Shown: positions 9,620 through 17,679 of the stretch, one piece after another
Numbering within the stretch: position 1 is the stretch's first letter
Layout: each line of letters opens with the position of its first letter
Assembly (NCBI RefSeq): GCF_035189165.1
Contig: NZ_CP045246.1
Span: 620,001 to 684,000 of the forward strand
Length of the DNA: 64,000 nucleotides
Source: Arthrobacter sp. JZ12
GTDB taxonomy: Bacteria; Actinomycetota; Actinomycetes; Actinomycetales; Micrococcaceae
Direction: 5' to 3'
Translations under genes and position numbers: made by a program
Notes under the pieces: generated by a model
Told to the model about the DNA's origin: nothing
The model's database searches: none
Seen by the model: only the letters and a program-made list of their open reading frames with translations

Positions 9620-10864
9620 TTGAGAACCATCGTAATCGGCGCCGGAGCAATCGGATTGTCTGCCGCCTACTATCTCCGGGAAGCCGGCGCCGCGGTGACG
9701 GTGCTGGATGCTTCCGAGCCCGGGTCCAAAGCGTCAGCGCACAATGCCGGGTGGATTGTGCCGAGTATGTCGGTGCCGGTGCCCGCCCCCGGTATGCTGC
9801 CGCAGGCGTTGAAGTGGATGATGCGGCGCGACAGCCCGTTGTACGTCACGCCGAACCTCAGCCCGCGCTTCGTTGGTTTCATGCTCGAGATGCTGCGCAA
9901 CTGCACCACGGAGCGCTTTGAGGCGGGGCTGAAGGTTCTTGCCCATTTGAGCAGTGAGACGCTGCAGCTCTTCGACGATCTGGCAGCGGACGGAGTCTCC
10001 TTCGAATCGCACAGCGATCCATTGACCATGCTGTACACCCATGCGGGCAATCTGGAAAAGCACGCGGTGGAACTCAAGACCATGGAGGAGTACATTCCCG
10101 GTTTCCAGTGGCGGGCCCTTGCTGACAAAGACCTTGCTGCTGAATTCCCGAACGTGAGCGAGGGCCTCGCCGGTGGACTCCAGACCCTCGGTGACCGGTC
10201 CATCGACCCCGCAACCCTCACATCCGGGTTGGCGGGCGCATGCCGACGGAACGGCGTCGAAATCAGGGCCGGTTCCGGGGCTACGTTGCGCATCGGTGAC
10301 CACGGCAAGACCGAGGTTCTGGTCGGAAGGGAGACTCTTAAGGCTGATCGGATCGTGGTTGCGGCCGGCGTCTGGACGAACGGCATCCTCGCAGGCATTG
10401 GTGATCGAGTCTCACTTGTTGCAGGCAAGGGGTACGGCTACGACCTGCCGCTGGAAGGCAATGCTCCGAAGTGCCCCATGTACCTGGCTGAGGCCAAGGT
10501 CGCAGTCACGCCGTTGAACACCAAAGTGCGCATCGCCGGAACCATGGGCTTCGGCGGCATCGACGAGCGAATCAGTGCCGTCCGTGCCCACGGTCTCATC
10601 AAGAGCCTTCCCCGTTACTTTAAGGACTGGCCTCCGGCGGTCACACCACCGCAACCGTGGACCGGACTTCGCCCCATGACCCCGGACGGTCTTCCCATTA
10701 TCGGCGCCTCACGCAAGCGGCCCGAGGTTCTCATCGCCACCGGGCATGCGATGCTGGGCGTGAGCCTGGCTCCGCCGACGGGCAAGCTGATCGCCGAGCT
10801 GGCCACCGGGGAAGCCGCGTCGCGCCACCTCGCCAGCCTCTCTGCTACCCGATTCCGCCTCTAG
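9620..10864 (+). CDS. DadA-like FAD-dependent D-amino acid dehydrogenase
   Basis: About 414 residues. The N-terminal dinucleotide-binding motif is IVIGAGAIGLSAAYYL, and the C-terminus has the second FAD segment (PWTGLRPMTPDGLPIIGASR and ATGHAMLGVSLAPPTGKLIAEL) typical of DadA/glycine-oxidase proteins. These enzymes oxidise D-amino acids to imino or keto acids with electrons passed to the respiratory chain. I place the start at the TTG at 9620 because AGAGGA (9604-9609) is 10 bases before it but only one base before the earlier TTG at 9611. It follows the amino-acid importer in the same direction. Confidence 0.88.
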   Translation: MRTIVIGAGAIGLSAAYYLREAGAAVTVLDASEPGSKASAHNAGWIVPSMSVPVPAPGMLPQALKWMMRRDSPLYVTPNLSPRFVGFMLEMLRNCTTERFEAGLKVLAHLSSETLQLFDDLAADGVSFESHSDPLTMLYTHAGNLEKHAVELKTMEEYIPGFQWRALADKDLAAEFPNVSEGLAGGLQTLGDRSIDPATLTSGLAGACRRNGVEIRAGSGATLRIGDHGKTEVLVGRETLKADRIVVAAGVWTNGILAGIGDRVSLVAGKGYGYDLPLEGNAPKCPMYLAEAKVAVTPLNTKVRIAGTMGFGGIDERISAVRAHGLIKSLPRYFKDWPPAVTPPQPWTGLRPMTPDGLPIIGASRKRPEVLIATGHAMLGVSLAPPTGKLIAELATGEAASRHLASLSATRFRL

Positions 10865-11015
10865 GATTCGTGTGCAGGGGCACGGCTGAAAGCCCCCATC
10901 GAACCTTCTGTGAGCCGAATGCTTGGGATGGATATGATGTGCAGCATTACGGGTGCATCGGCGGTAACTCACCAACAGGATCCCGGACTATCCACCTTTT
11001 CTCAGAAGGAACACC

Positions 11016-11375
11016 ATGTCGAGTTACTCCAGCCAGTATCGTGCCCCGTACCCGAGCGAGCAGCCCTTCGCGCGCTCGTCGTCTCCCGGTTCGTCCCGCG
11101 GTGCGACCGGATCTGATTACGAGGGCAAGCGGGCGGCGCAGATGTCGATCGCCTACGGCGTGATCGGGATGTTCTTCCTCTGGTTCGTCTTCGGTCCGCT
11201 GGCGATCAGCAACGCGAACAAGGCCGAGCGCATGGGGGAGCCGGCAGCGGGCGGACGGATGTTGGGTTGGGTCTCGATCATTCTTGGGATCCTCGGCATC
11301 CTGGTGATCGTCGCGTGGGTGATGTTCTTCGCTGCGGCGATGTCCAGCGCGTTCCCCAGCGGGATGACGGTCTAG
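11016..11375 (+). CDS. DUF4190-like small membrane protein
   Basis: 119 residues. A polar, Ser/Pro-rich N-terminal tail (about 45 residues) precedes two hydrophobic helices (IAYGVIGMFFLWFVFGPLAI and LGWVSIILGILGILVIVAWVMFF) separated by the short basic NANKAERMGEPAAGGR linker. This is the pattern of DUF4190 membrane proteins. No function is known for it. It stands alone and converges on the BCCT gene. Confidence 0.75.
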   Translation: MSSYSSQYRAPYPSEQPFARSSSPGSSRGATGSDYEGKRAAQMSIAYGVIGMFFLWFVFGPLAISNANKAERMGEPAAGGRMLGWVSIILGILGILVIVAWVMFFAAAMSSAFPSGMTV

Positions 11376-11387
11376 CTCGGTTTTTAT

Positions 11388-13085
11388 CTAGTTCGGGTCC
11401 TGATCGGCCGGCTGCTCGGCTGATGCCGCCAGTTCAACCGCGACCGGCTCCGGCGGGTTGATCTGCGGTCGGAACTCGTCGCGGAAAGCTTTCCACGTCG
11501 AGGCGCACATCAGCAGCATGATCAGGCTGAAGGGCACCGAGATCAGGATGGCGGCCGTCTGGATGGTGCGCAGCCCGTCGGTTCCGACCAGCAGCAGGGC
11601 GGTGCCGATCACCGCGATCAGGGCCACCCAGAATGCGCGGACCCAGCGTGGAGATTCCTGCCCGCCGCCGGTGCTGATGACGCTCATCACCACGGCTGCG
11701 GAGTTGGCCGAGGTGATGAAGAAGGCCGAGATCAGCACGATGGCGCCGACCGTGAGGGCGGGCCCGCCGGGCAGCGCGTCGAGCATGCCGAAGAGTGCAT
11801 TCGCCGAGTTGACGCTGCCGTTCTCCTCGATGAGTCCGCCTTCACCGAACATCTCCCGGTGGAGTGCTGTTCCGCCCATGACGGAGAACCACAGCAGGGC
11901 GATGCCAGCAGGCACCAGCAGCACGCCGAGGGCGAATTCGCGCACAGTCCTGCCGCGGGATATCTGGGCGATGAAGACACCTACAAAGGGTGCCCACGCG
12001 ATCCACCATCCCCAGTAGAACGTGGTCCAGGTGGCCTGCCAGTCGGCCCCGGCAGCGCCGTCGAACGCCAGGGTTTGCGTGCTCATGCTGATGATGTTCT
12101 GGAAATAGTTTCCTGTCGTGTGAACGAAAGTCCGCAGGACAAAGAGTGTGGGACCGGTGAAGAGCACAAAGAGCAGGATCACACCGGCGAGGATCAGATT
12201 GCCGTTGGAGAGCCACTTCATGCCGCGCTCGACGCCGGACAGGACCGAGACGAGCGCAACGGTCATCAGACAGAAGACAAGCCCGATCTGGGTCGACTCG
12301 GTGGCCTGGGCGATGTTGGCTGAGTCCAGTCCCGACGAGATCTGCAGAACCCCGAAACCCAGCGAGGTGGCGATACCGAAGACCGTTCCCACCAGTGCGA
12401 TGACGTCGATCGCGTCGCCCCACTTGCCCTTGACCCGCCGGCCCAGCAGTGGTTCCAGCGTCCAGCGCAGGGAGATGGGGCGGCCCTTGCGGTGGATCGC
12501 GTAGGCAACAGCCAGTCCGACGACGGCGTACACGCTCCAGGCGTGGATTCCCCAGTGGAGGAAGGTGCGGGTGAGAGCGTCCTGCGCCATTGCCGCAGGG
12601 ACATCAGCGGTACCCGGGCGCGGGGAGGCGTAGTGGTTCAGCGGCTCCGCGACTCCCCAAAACACCAGGCCGATACCCATGCCCGAAGCGAAGAGCAGTG
12701 AGATCCATGAGCCCGTCGAGAACTGCGGTGCTTCACCGTCCCGGCCCAGCCGGATGGTGCCGAAGCGGCTGAAGCCGACCCACAGGGCAAAGATTGCGAA
12801 GAGCGCTACAGCCAGCACGTAGTACCAGCCGAGCGAATCAATCACCCCTACTCGTGCGGCCGCGAGAGCGTCAGCTGATGCGTCGGGAAAAACGAAGGCG
12901 AAGAACAGCAGGAGGCCCATAATCCCGAAGGCGGGGAGCGCTACGCCGAGCCTGAGGCCGCTTTTGCGCCGGGGTGCGGGGTTAGGAAGTCGCGGTTGCG
13001 CGGTCTGCCTCGAATCCGGCAGTTCCAGGGGCAGAGACAACGTTGTTCTCTTTCTGACGAGCAAGGAGTGGCCTAAGGCGGCCAC
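11388..13085 (-). CDS. BCCT family (betaine/choline/carnitine) transporter
   Basis: Up to 565 residues with about 12 membrane segments. The diagnostic GMGIGLVFWGVAEPLNHY region and the WTLEPLLG and FYWGWWIAWAPFVG tryptophan-rich segments identify a BCCT carrier, which takes up quaternary-ammonium solutes such as glycine betaine, usually with Na+. The open frame begins at a GTG at 13085, but a TTG at 13039 (giving LSLPLELPDSR), preceded by AAAGAGAA, is an equally good start. The substrate cannot be told from sequence. Confidence 0.9.
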   Translation of the reverse strand: MAALGHSLLVRKRTTLSLPLELPDSRQTAQPRLPNPAPRRKSGLRLGVALPAFGIMGLLLFFAFVFPDASADALAAARVGVIDSLGWYYVLAVALFAIFALWVGFSRFGTIRLGRDGEAPQFSTGSWISLLFASGMGIGLVFWGVAEPLNHYASPRPGTADVPAAMAQDALTRTFLHWGIHAWSVYAVVGLAVAYAIHRKGRPISLRWTLEPLLGRRVKGKWGDAIDVIALVGTVFGIATSLGFGVLQISSGLDSANIAQATESTQIGLVFCLMTVALVSVLSGVERGMKWLSNGNLILAGVILLFVLFTGPTLFVLRTFVHTTGNYFQNIISMSTQTLAFDGAAGADWQATWTTFYWGWWIAWAPFVGVFIAQISRGRTVREFALGVLLVPAGIALLWFSVMGGTALHREMFGEGGLIEENGSVNSANALFGMLDALPGGPALTVGAIVLISAFFITSANSAAVVMSVISTGGGQESPRWVRAFWVALIAVIGTALLLVGTDGLRTIQTAAILISVPFSLIMLLMCASTWKAFRDEFRPQINPPEPVAVELAASAEQPADQDPN

Positions 13086-13220
13086 AGCTCGGTACGCAGG
13101 ACCTTCTGGGCGGCGTCGAGCGGGAAGATATCGTGTCGTTCAAGTTGCGAACGGCACGATCAAATATGGCACGCGTCACAGTGCGCAGTCAATCGGTGCC
13201 GGTGTACTGGCGAGTAGGGT

Positions 13221-13958
13221 TCAGGCGTCCAGCAAGGCGGTTACCCGGGTGTGAAACCACTCCGGCCTCTGAAAGGGAATGCCGTGTCCGCACTCCGGGA
13301 CTATCTCGAGCTCGCTCCCGGGTAGGGCAGCGTGCAGTGTGGCGGCCGATTGCCGCATCAGTTTGCGTTCGCGTTGGCCCGCGAGGATCAGTGCCCGCCC
13401 CGGGAACTCGGACCAGCCGGCGGGGATCCCGAAGCGCAGGTTGTCACCCACAGAGGAAACCATTGTCTCCCGGGAAATGCCCACGCTCGTGGCAATGTAG
13501 TGCTTCATGAGTTCCTGCGGGACAAACAGCTCCCGCGCCTGCAGCCGCGCAAACCACCGCCTGCGGGCCAGCGGTGAAGCGACCGCGAGTGACCGGAGTG
13601 TGAGGTCGGTGAACGGCATCGGTCTGGCCTGGGCGCTGACCACCACAACACGGTCCACCAGTTCCGGATGCTCGGACGCAAGCTTGACCGTCAGTTGCGC
13701 ACCGAGTGAGAAGCCGACGACGGCGGCCGGCCCCACAGCTGCCTCCGTCACCATCCGGGCGAGTTCCGTGACCGTGTGCTCGTGGGACCGATAGGGCTCA
13801 CCGGCGCTTTCGCCGTGACCGGGAAGGTCCGGCACCAGGACCAGATGCTCGGCCTGGAGCGCTTTGGCCAGCGCGTTCCACATCCAACCGGCAACTCCGC
13901 CGCCGTGCAGCAGCAGTACAGGGCGGCCCCTACTCGACCCGAAGGTATTCAGATGCAT
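13221..13958 (-). CDS. Alpha/beta hydrolase
   Basis: 245 residues with the standard fold. The oxyanion-hole segment is LLLHGGGVAGWMW (about residues 16-28), the nucleophile elbow is GFSLG with Ser84, and a C-terminal histidine sits in ECGHGIPFQRPEWFH (about residue 226). The PDLPGHGES motif is typical of esterases and C-C hydrolases. The substrate is unknown. It is divergent from the aldehyde dehydrogenase, and the two share a palindromic promoter region. Confidence 0.88.
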   Translation of the reverse strand: MHLNTFGSSRGRPVLLLHGGGVAGWMWNALAKALQAEHLVLVPDLPGHGESAGEPYRSHEHTVTELARMVTEAAVGPAAVVGFSLGAQLTVKLASEHPELVDRVVVVSAQARPMPFTDLTLRSLAVASPLARRRWFARLQARELFVPQELMKHYIATSVGISRETMVSSVGDNLRFGIPAGWSEFPGRALILAGQRERKLMRQSAATLHAALPGSELEIVPECGHGIPFQRPEWFHTRVTALLDA

Positions 13959-13987
13959 GAAACTATGGTCTCAGCCAGTGCAGTCGT

Positions 13988-14018
13988 CCATACCTGACGC
14001 TGGTATGGCGAGGATAAT
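13988..14018 (+). promoter_or_regulatory. Palindrome and -10 box before the aldehyde dehydrogenase
   Basis: CCATACC (13988-13994) and GGTATGG (14002-14008) form a perfect 7-bp inverted repeat with a 7-base spacer. A GATAAT -10-like hexamer lies at 14013-14018. A protein bound here would cover the -35 region of the rightward promoter and might also act on the divergent hydrolase gene. No regulator gene is adjacent. Confidence 0.45.
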
Positions 14019-14064
14019 CTGGCCTGCACAAGACCATTCCAATCGATGCAGAGGACTGTGAGCA

Positions 14065-15483
14065 ATGACTGCTGAAGCTCAGACGCAAGCTACCGCTGGT
14101 TCCGGTAACCCGCCGTCGTACCGGGTAGTGAACCCCGCGACCGGCCAGGTGGAGGAGGAGTTCCCCACCGCAACGGACGAGCAGATCGAGGCCGCACTGG
14201 CCGCAGCCCACGGAGCATTCCAGGCCTGGCAGGAGGTGCCGATCGAGGAGCGAGCACAGGTCGTGACCCGGATCGGCGAACTGTTCACCGAGCGCGCCGA
14301 CGAACTTGCCGCCATCATCACTACCGAAATGGGCAAGCCGCTGTCCGAGGCCAAGGGTGAGGCCGAGTTCTGCACCGACATCTTCAACTACTTCGCCAGC
14401 GAGGGTCCGCAGCTTGCGGCTGACCAGCCGATCAAACCCATCGGCGGCGGCAAGGCCGTCATCCAGAAGCGTCCCGTGGGTGCGCTGCTGGGCATCATGC
14501 CGTGGAACTACCCCTACTACCAGGTGGCCCGGTTCGCGGCTCCCAACCTGGTGCTGGGTAACACCATCATCCTCAAGCACGCAGAGAGTTGCCCGCGTTC
14601 GGCGCTCGCCATCGAGCAGATCATGAAGGACGCCGGCCTGCCCGAGGGTGCGTACGTCAACGTGTTCGCGACGCACGACCAGATCGCCGACATCATCGCT
14701 GATCCGCGCATCCAGGGCGTGTCCCTCACCGGTTCCGAGCGGGCCGGTGCGGCCGTTGGCGCCATCGCGGGCAAGAACCTGAAGAAGGCGGTGCTGGAAC
14801 TCGGCGGTTCGGATCCCTATGTGGTGCTGGACAGCGCCGATGTGAAGGCTTCCGCAGCCGACGCGTGGGCAACCCGCATCGAGAACACCGGCCAGGCCTG
14901 CAACTCCAACAAGCGCATGATCGTCATGGAGGACATCTACGACGAGTTCGTTGCTGCGCTTGCCGAGCAGGCCCGGGACCTCAAGCCCGGGAACCCCGCC
15001 GAGGAGGCGCCGGGCACGTTCGCTCCGCTCTCCTCCCGCGGGGCGGCGGAGTCCCTGTACGAACAACTGCGCGACGCCGTCAACAAGGGTGCCACCCTGC
15101 ACGCCGGCGGCGAGCTTTCCGAGGGCGACACTGCGTACCTCGCCCCTGCGGTCCTCACCGGTGTCACCCCGGAGATGCGTGCCTGGCATGAGGAGCTCTT
15201 CGGTCCGGTGGCCGTGGTTTACAAGGTCTCCTCCGACGAGGAAGCCCTGGAGCTCGCCAATGACACCCCCTACGGCCTCGGCGGCGCGGTCTTCAGCACC
15301 GATGAGGAGCGCGCCCGGGCTTTGGCGCTGCGGCTGAACGTCGGCATGGCCAACGTCAACGGCGTCGGCGAAGGTGCGGACCTGCCCTTCGGCGGTGTGA
15401 AGCGTTCCGGCTTCGGCCGCGAGCTCGGACCGCTGGGCATGGACGAATTCGTGAACAAGCGCCTGTTCTACATCGCTGAGTAA
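14065..15483 (+). CDS. NAD(P)-dependent aldehyde dehydrogenase, succinate-semialdehyde type
   Basis: 472 residues. The nucleotide-binding PWNYPYYQVARFAAP segment, the general-base glutamate in LELGGSDPYV (Glu245) and the catalytic cysteine in GQACNSNKR (Cys279) are all present. The GQACNSNKR block and overall length fit the succinate-semialdehyde dehydrogenase subgroup, which makes succinate from GABA-derived semialdehyde, but other short aldehydes are possible. A strong terminator follows it. Confidence 0.88.
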   Translation: MTAEAQTQATAGSGNPPSYRVVNPATGQVEEEFPTATDEQIEAALAAAHGAFQAWQEVPIEERAQVVTRIGELFTERADELAAIITTEMGKPLSEAKGEAEFCTDIFNYFASEGPQLAADQPIKPIGGGKAVIQKRPVGALLGIMPWNYPYYQVARFAAPNLVLGNTIILKHAESCPRSALAIEQIMKDAGLPEGAYVNVFATHDQIADIIADPRIQGVSLTGSERAGAAVGAIAGKNLKKAVLELGGSDPYVVLDSADVKASAADAWATRIENTGQACNSNKRMIVMEDIYDEFVAALAEQARDLKPGNPAEEAPGTFAPLSSRGAAESLYEQLRDAVNKGATLHAGGELSEGDTAYLAPAVLTGVTPEMRAWHEELFGPVAVVYKVSSDEEALELANDTPYGLGGAVFSTDEERARALALRLNVGMANVNGVGEGADLPFGGVKRSGFGRELGPLGMDEFVNKRLFYIAE

Positions 15484-15514
15484 CTGCGGCGGGATTGTCG
15501 GCGGGATTACGACG

Positions 15515-15548
15515 GCGGCGGCACCCTTGGGTGCCGCCGCTTTTCGTT
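15515..15548. terminator. Rho-independent terminator, possibly bidirectional
   Basis: A perfect 12-bp stem GCGGCGGCACCC / GGGTGCCGCCGC with a two-base loop (15515-15540) is followed by TTTTCGTT on the plus strand. It sits between the convergent aldehyde dehydrogenase and MFS genes and so probably serves the dehydrogenase, and perhaps both. Confidence 0.85.
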
Positions 15549-15557
15549 CGTCGCGTG

Positions 15558-16820
15558 TTAGCAGGCCTTCGTCGCGCTCCTGTTGGGCACGCCGGTCAGC
15601 AGCAGTACGGCCGCTCCGGCGGCACACATCAACATGACGACGGCGGTGGGCACCGGGGAAGCGAGACCGAACGCTCCGGTGAGTGGAGCGATGACCGCTG
15701 CGCCGGTCATGTTGGATGCGCCCATGACGGAGGCGGCGGTGCCGGCACGGAGGCCGTGGTGTTCGAGGGCGGTGGCCTGCAGCGCGGGAGTGAGGAGGCC
15801 GAACGACGTCGTGAAGCCCATGATTGGTCCCATCAGTCCCCAGACGCCGAGTTGCGGGGCGAGACCGACGCTCAGCAGCAGCAGGGTCGCGGCCGCTGTG
15901 AGGGCGATCGCCCCGACTCGGACCACGAGGACAGGAGATGCACGTCGGGCAAGGAAAGCACCCATCTGAGATCCGATGACCATCAGCGCACCCTGCGCTC
16001 CGAACAGCAGCGCGTAGCCGGTGGGGCTGAGGCCGAAGACTTCCTGTAGCAGAAAGGCGCTGCCGGCCATGAAGGACATCATCGCGGAGAACAGCAGCCC
16101 GCCGGCCAGCGCTACGGACCGGAATTGACGGTCGGCAGCGAGGCCCCGGTAGTCGTCGCGCAGCCGGACGCCCTTTCGCTGGAGTCGGCGCTCTGGGGTA
16201 TTGGTTTCGTTGCGGAGCAGGATGACGCCTGCAACGCACAGCAGCACCAGACCGTAGGCCAGCAGGACCCAGAAGAGTCCGCGCCATCCTACGAGCTCCA
16301 GCAGTTGGGCGCCAAGGGCGGGGGAGATGACCACGAAGACGCCCGACGCGATGGCCAGACGTGCGAGGAAGACCAATAGCTTCTCGCCCGTGTAGAGGTC
16401 GCGGACGATCGCGAGGGCGATGACCGCACACGCCGCCGAGCCCATTCCCTGGAATGCCCGGCTGGCGATGAGCCATTCCATCGACGGGGCGAGGGCGCAC
16501 GACGTCGTTGCTACGCAGTAGACCACGATCATCGCCGCGAGTGGGCGGGCGCGTCCGACGGCGTCGGACACCGGTCCCGAGGCCAGTTGGCCGAAACCCA
16601 TGCCGATGAAGGCGGCGGTCAGCGTGAGCTGGACGGCTGACTCAGGGACGCCGAACTCGGTTCGGATCGCCGGGAAGGCGGGCAGGTAAAGGTCCATGGT
16701 GAGCGGCCAGATGACCTGGAGCATGGCCAGGGCCGCGACGATGAGGAGCACTCGGTGGCGTTGTCCTGCCGGCGGGTTATGAGGTGTTGCGAGCGCCGGT
16801 GAGGGCTGCGCCTGGTGCAC
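15558..16820 (-). CDS. Bcr/CflA family MFS multidrug efflux transporter
   Basis: 420 residues with about 12 membrane segments. The N-terminal TMDLYLPAFPAI motif and SGPVSDAVGRARPL loop are characteristic of the DHA1 Bcr/CflA drug:H+ antiporters, which export bicyclomycin, chloramphenicol and similar compounds. It is a single gene in the reverse direction with no adjacent regulator. Actual substrate unknown. Confidence 0.87.
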   Translation of the reverse strand: MHQAQPSPALATPHNPPAGQRHRVLLIVAALAMLQVIWPLTMDLYLPAFPAIRTEFGVPESAVQLTLTAAFIGMGFGQLASGPVSDAVGRARPLAAMIVVYCVATTSCALAPSMEWLIASRAFQGMGSAACAVIALAIVRDLYTGEKLLVFLARLAIASGVFVVISPALGAQLLELVGWRGLFWVLLAYGLVLLCVAGVILLRNETNTPERRLQRKGVRLRDDYRGLAADRQFRSVALAGGLLFSAMMSFMAGSAFLLQEVFGLSPTGYALLFGAQGALMVIGSQMGAFLARRASPVLVVRVGAIALTAAATLLLLSVGLAPQLGVWGLMGPIMGFTTSFGLLTPALQATALEHHGLRAGTAASVMGASNMTGAAVIAPLTGAFGLASPVPTAVVMLMCAAGAAVLLLTGVPNRSATKAC

Positions 16821-16938
16821 GGGAAACCTTTCCTATGGATAGCGCTTTCCGGACTACCTTACGCGTGGCTCGAGGGTTTGGGTAGGGCGTTTTTCTTCGG
16901 CCTCAGGCGGGCCTGTGGTTGAACCTTTGTGGGTAGGT

Positions 16939-17295
16939 TTACCGCCAGAAGACGGCGATGATGATGTTGAGCAGGGTCAGCCCGCCGATGGTGCCGAGGA
17001 TGGCTGAGGGGACGGCGTCCTTCTTGCGGTTGATGAAGGCGAGGACCACGACGGCGATCATCACGATGAGCTTGACGCCGATCTTGATGTTGTCCACTTC
17101 GCCGAGGTCGGCTGCTTCGATGACGCCGACCAGGCCGAGTCCGGTGATGAGCTGCAGCCAGCTGCCGTGCATGATGCCGGGGGTGACGACTGCGCGGCTG
17201 GTTCGCATGCTGCGGATCTGGGCGATGACGCCGCCGAGGATGGCGGCGAGGCCAACGAAGTGCAGGACAAGGAGCAGGTTGCGCAGGAATTCCAT
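16939..17295 (-). CDS. Small four-helix membrane protein, function unknown
   Basis: 118 residues with four hydrophobic segments (about residues 5-27, 45-62, 73-90 and 97-116). The sequence contains LHFVGLAAILGGVIAQI and a conserved-looking MHGSWLQLITGLGLVG. I do not recognise a functional domain; such proteins are common hypothetical membrane proteins in actinobacteria. It lies downstream of the MmcQ gene in the same direction but across a 69-bp gap. Confidence 0.7.
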   Translation of the reverse strand: MEFLRNLLLVLHFVGLAAILGGVIAQIRSMRTSRAVVTPGIMHGSWLQLITGLGLVGVIEAADLGEVDNIKIGVKLIVMIAVVVLAFINRKKDAVPSAILGTIGGLTLLNIIIAVFWR

Positions 17296-17364
17296 GGCTT
17301 CAGCTTATGGGGCAATGACGTGCTTGCCGGTATCGAGGATGAGCGAAGCGCTGACCTAGCGCGA

Positions 17365-17679
17365 CTACGTGTTGGCCGGCCGCCCACCTACCAGGAAGAA
17401 GGAATCCTCGAGCAGCTCACTGAGATCCTGCTCGTCGATGCGTTCCATCCGCACGAGGAGCAGTTGTGGTGACCGTTCGTGGTGTGGGGTCCAGAAGTAC
17501 GTCTCCGGATCGGTGCCGGCCAGGGCCTCGCGTTCTGTGGTCTTGACCGTCAGTACGCCCGGTTCCCAGATGCGGGCCATCAGTGTCTTGGCGAACCAGG
17601 CGGGTTGGCCCCAACTCGGACGCTCGACGACGCCAGGCAGTGCGAGACACATCCGTCGGACGTCAGCTTCACTGGCCAT
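17365..17679 (-). CDS. MmcQ/YjbR family DNA-binding-like protein
   Basis: About 104 residues from the ATG at 17679, which lies inside the end of the helicase gene (11-bp overlap). MCLALPGVVERPSWGQPAWFAKTLMARIW and EREALAGTDPETYFWTPHH match the MmcQ/YjbR (CyaY-like fold) family, which is often called DNA-binding though a molecular role is not established. An upstream start at 17706 is also open. The overlap makes it the last gene of the helicase-nuclease operon, which may be a hint to function. Confidence 0.8.
   Translation of the reverse strand: MASEADVRRMCLALPGVVERPSWGQPAWFAKTLMARIWEPGVLTVKTTEREALAGTDPETYFWTPHHERSPQLLLVRMERIDEQDLSELLEDSFFLVGGRPANT

Noticed and set aside
13963-16500. 845-codon open frame on the minus strand
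   Set aside because: It runs across the aldehyde dehydrogenase, the terminator and part of the MFS gene in the wrong frame, with arginine-rich, low-information sequence.
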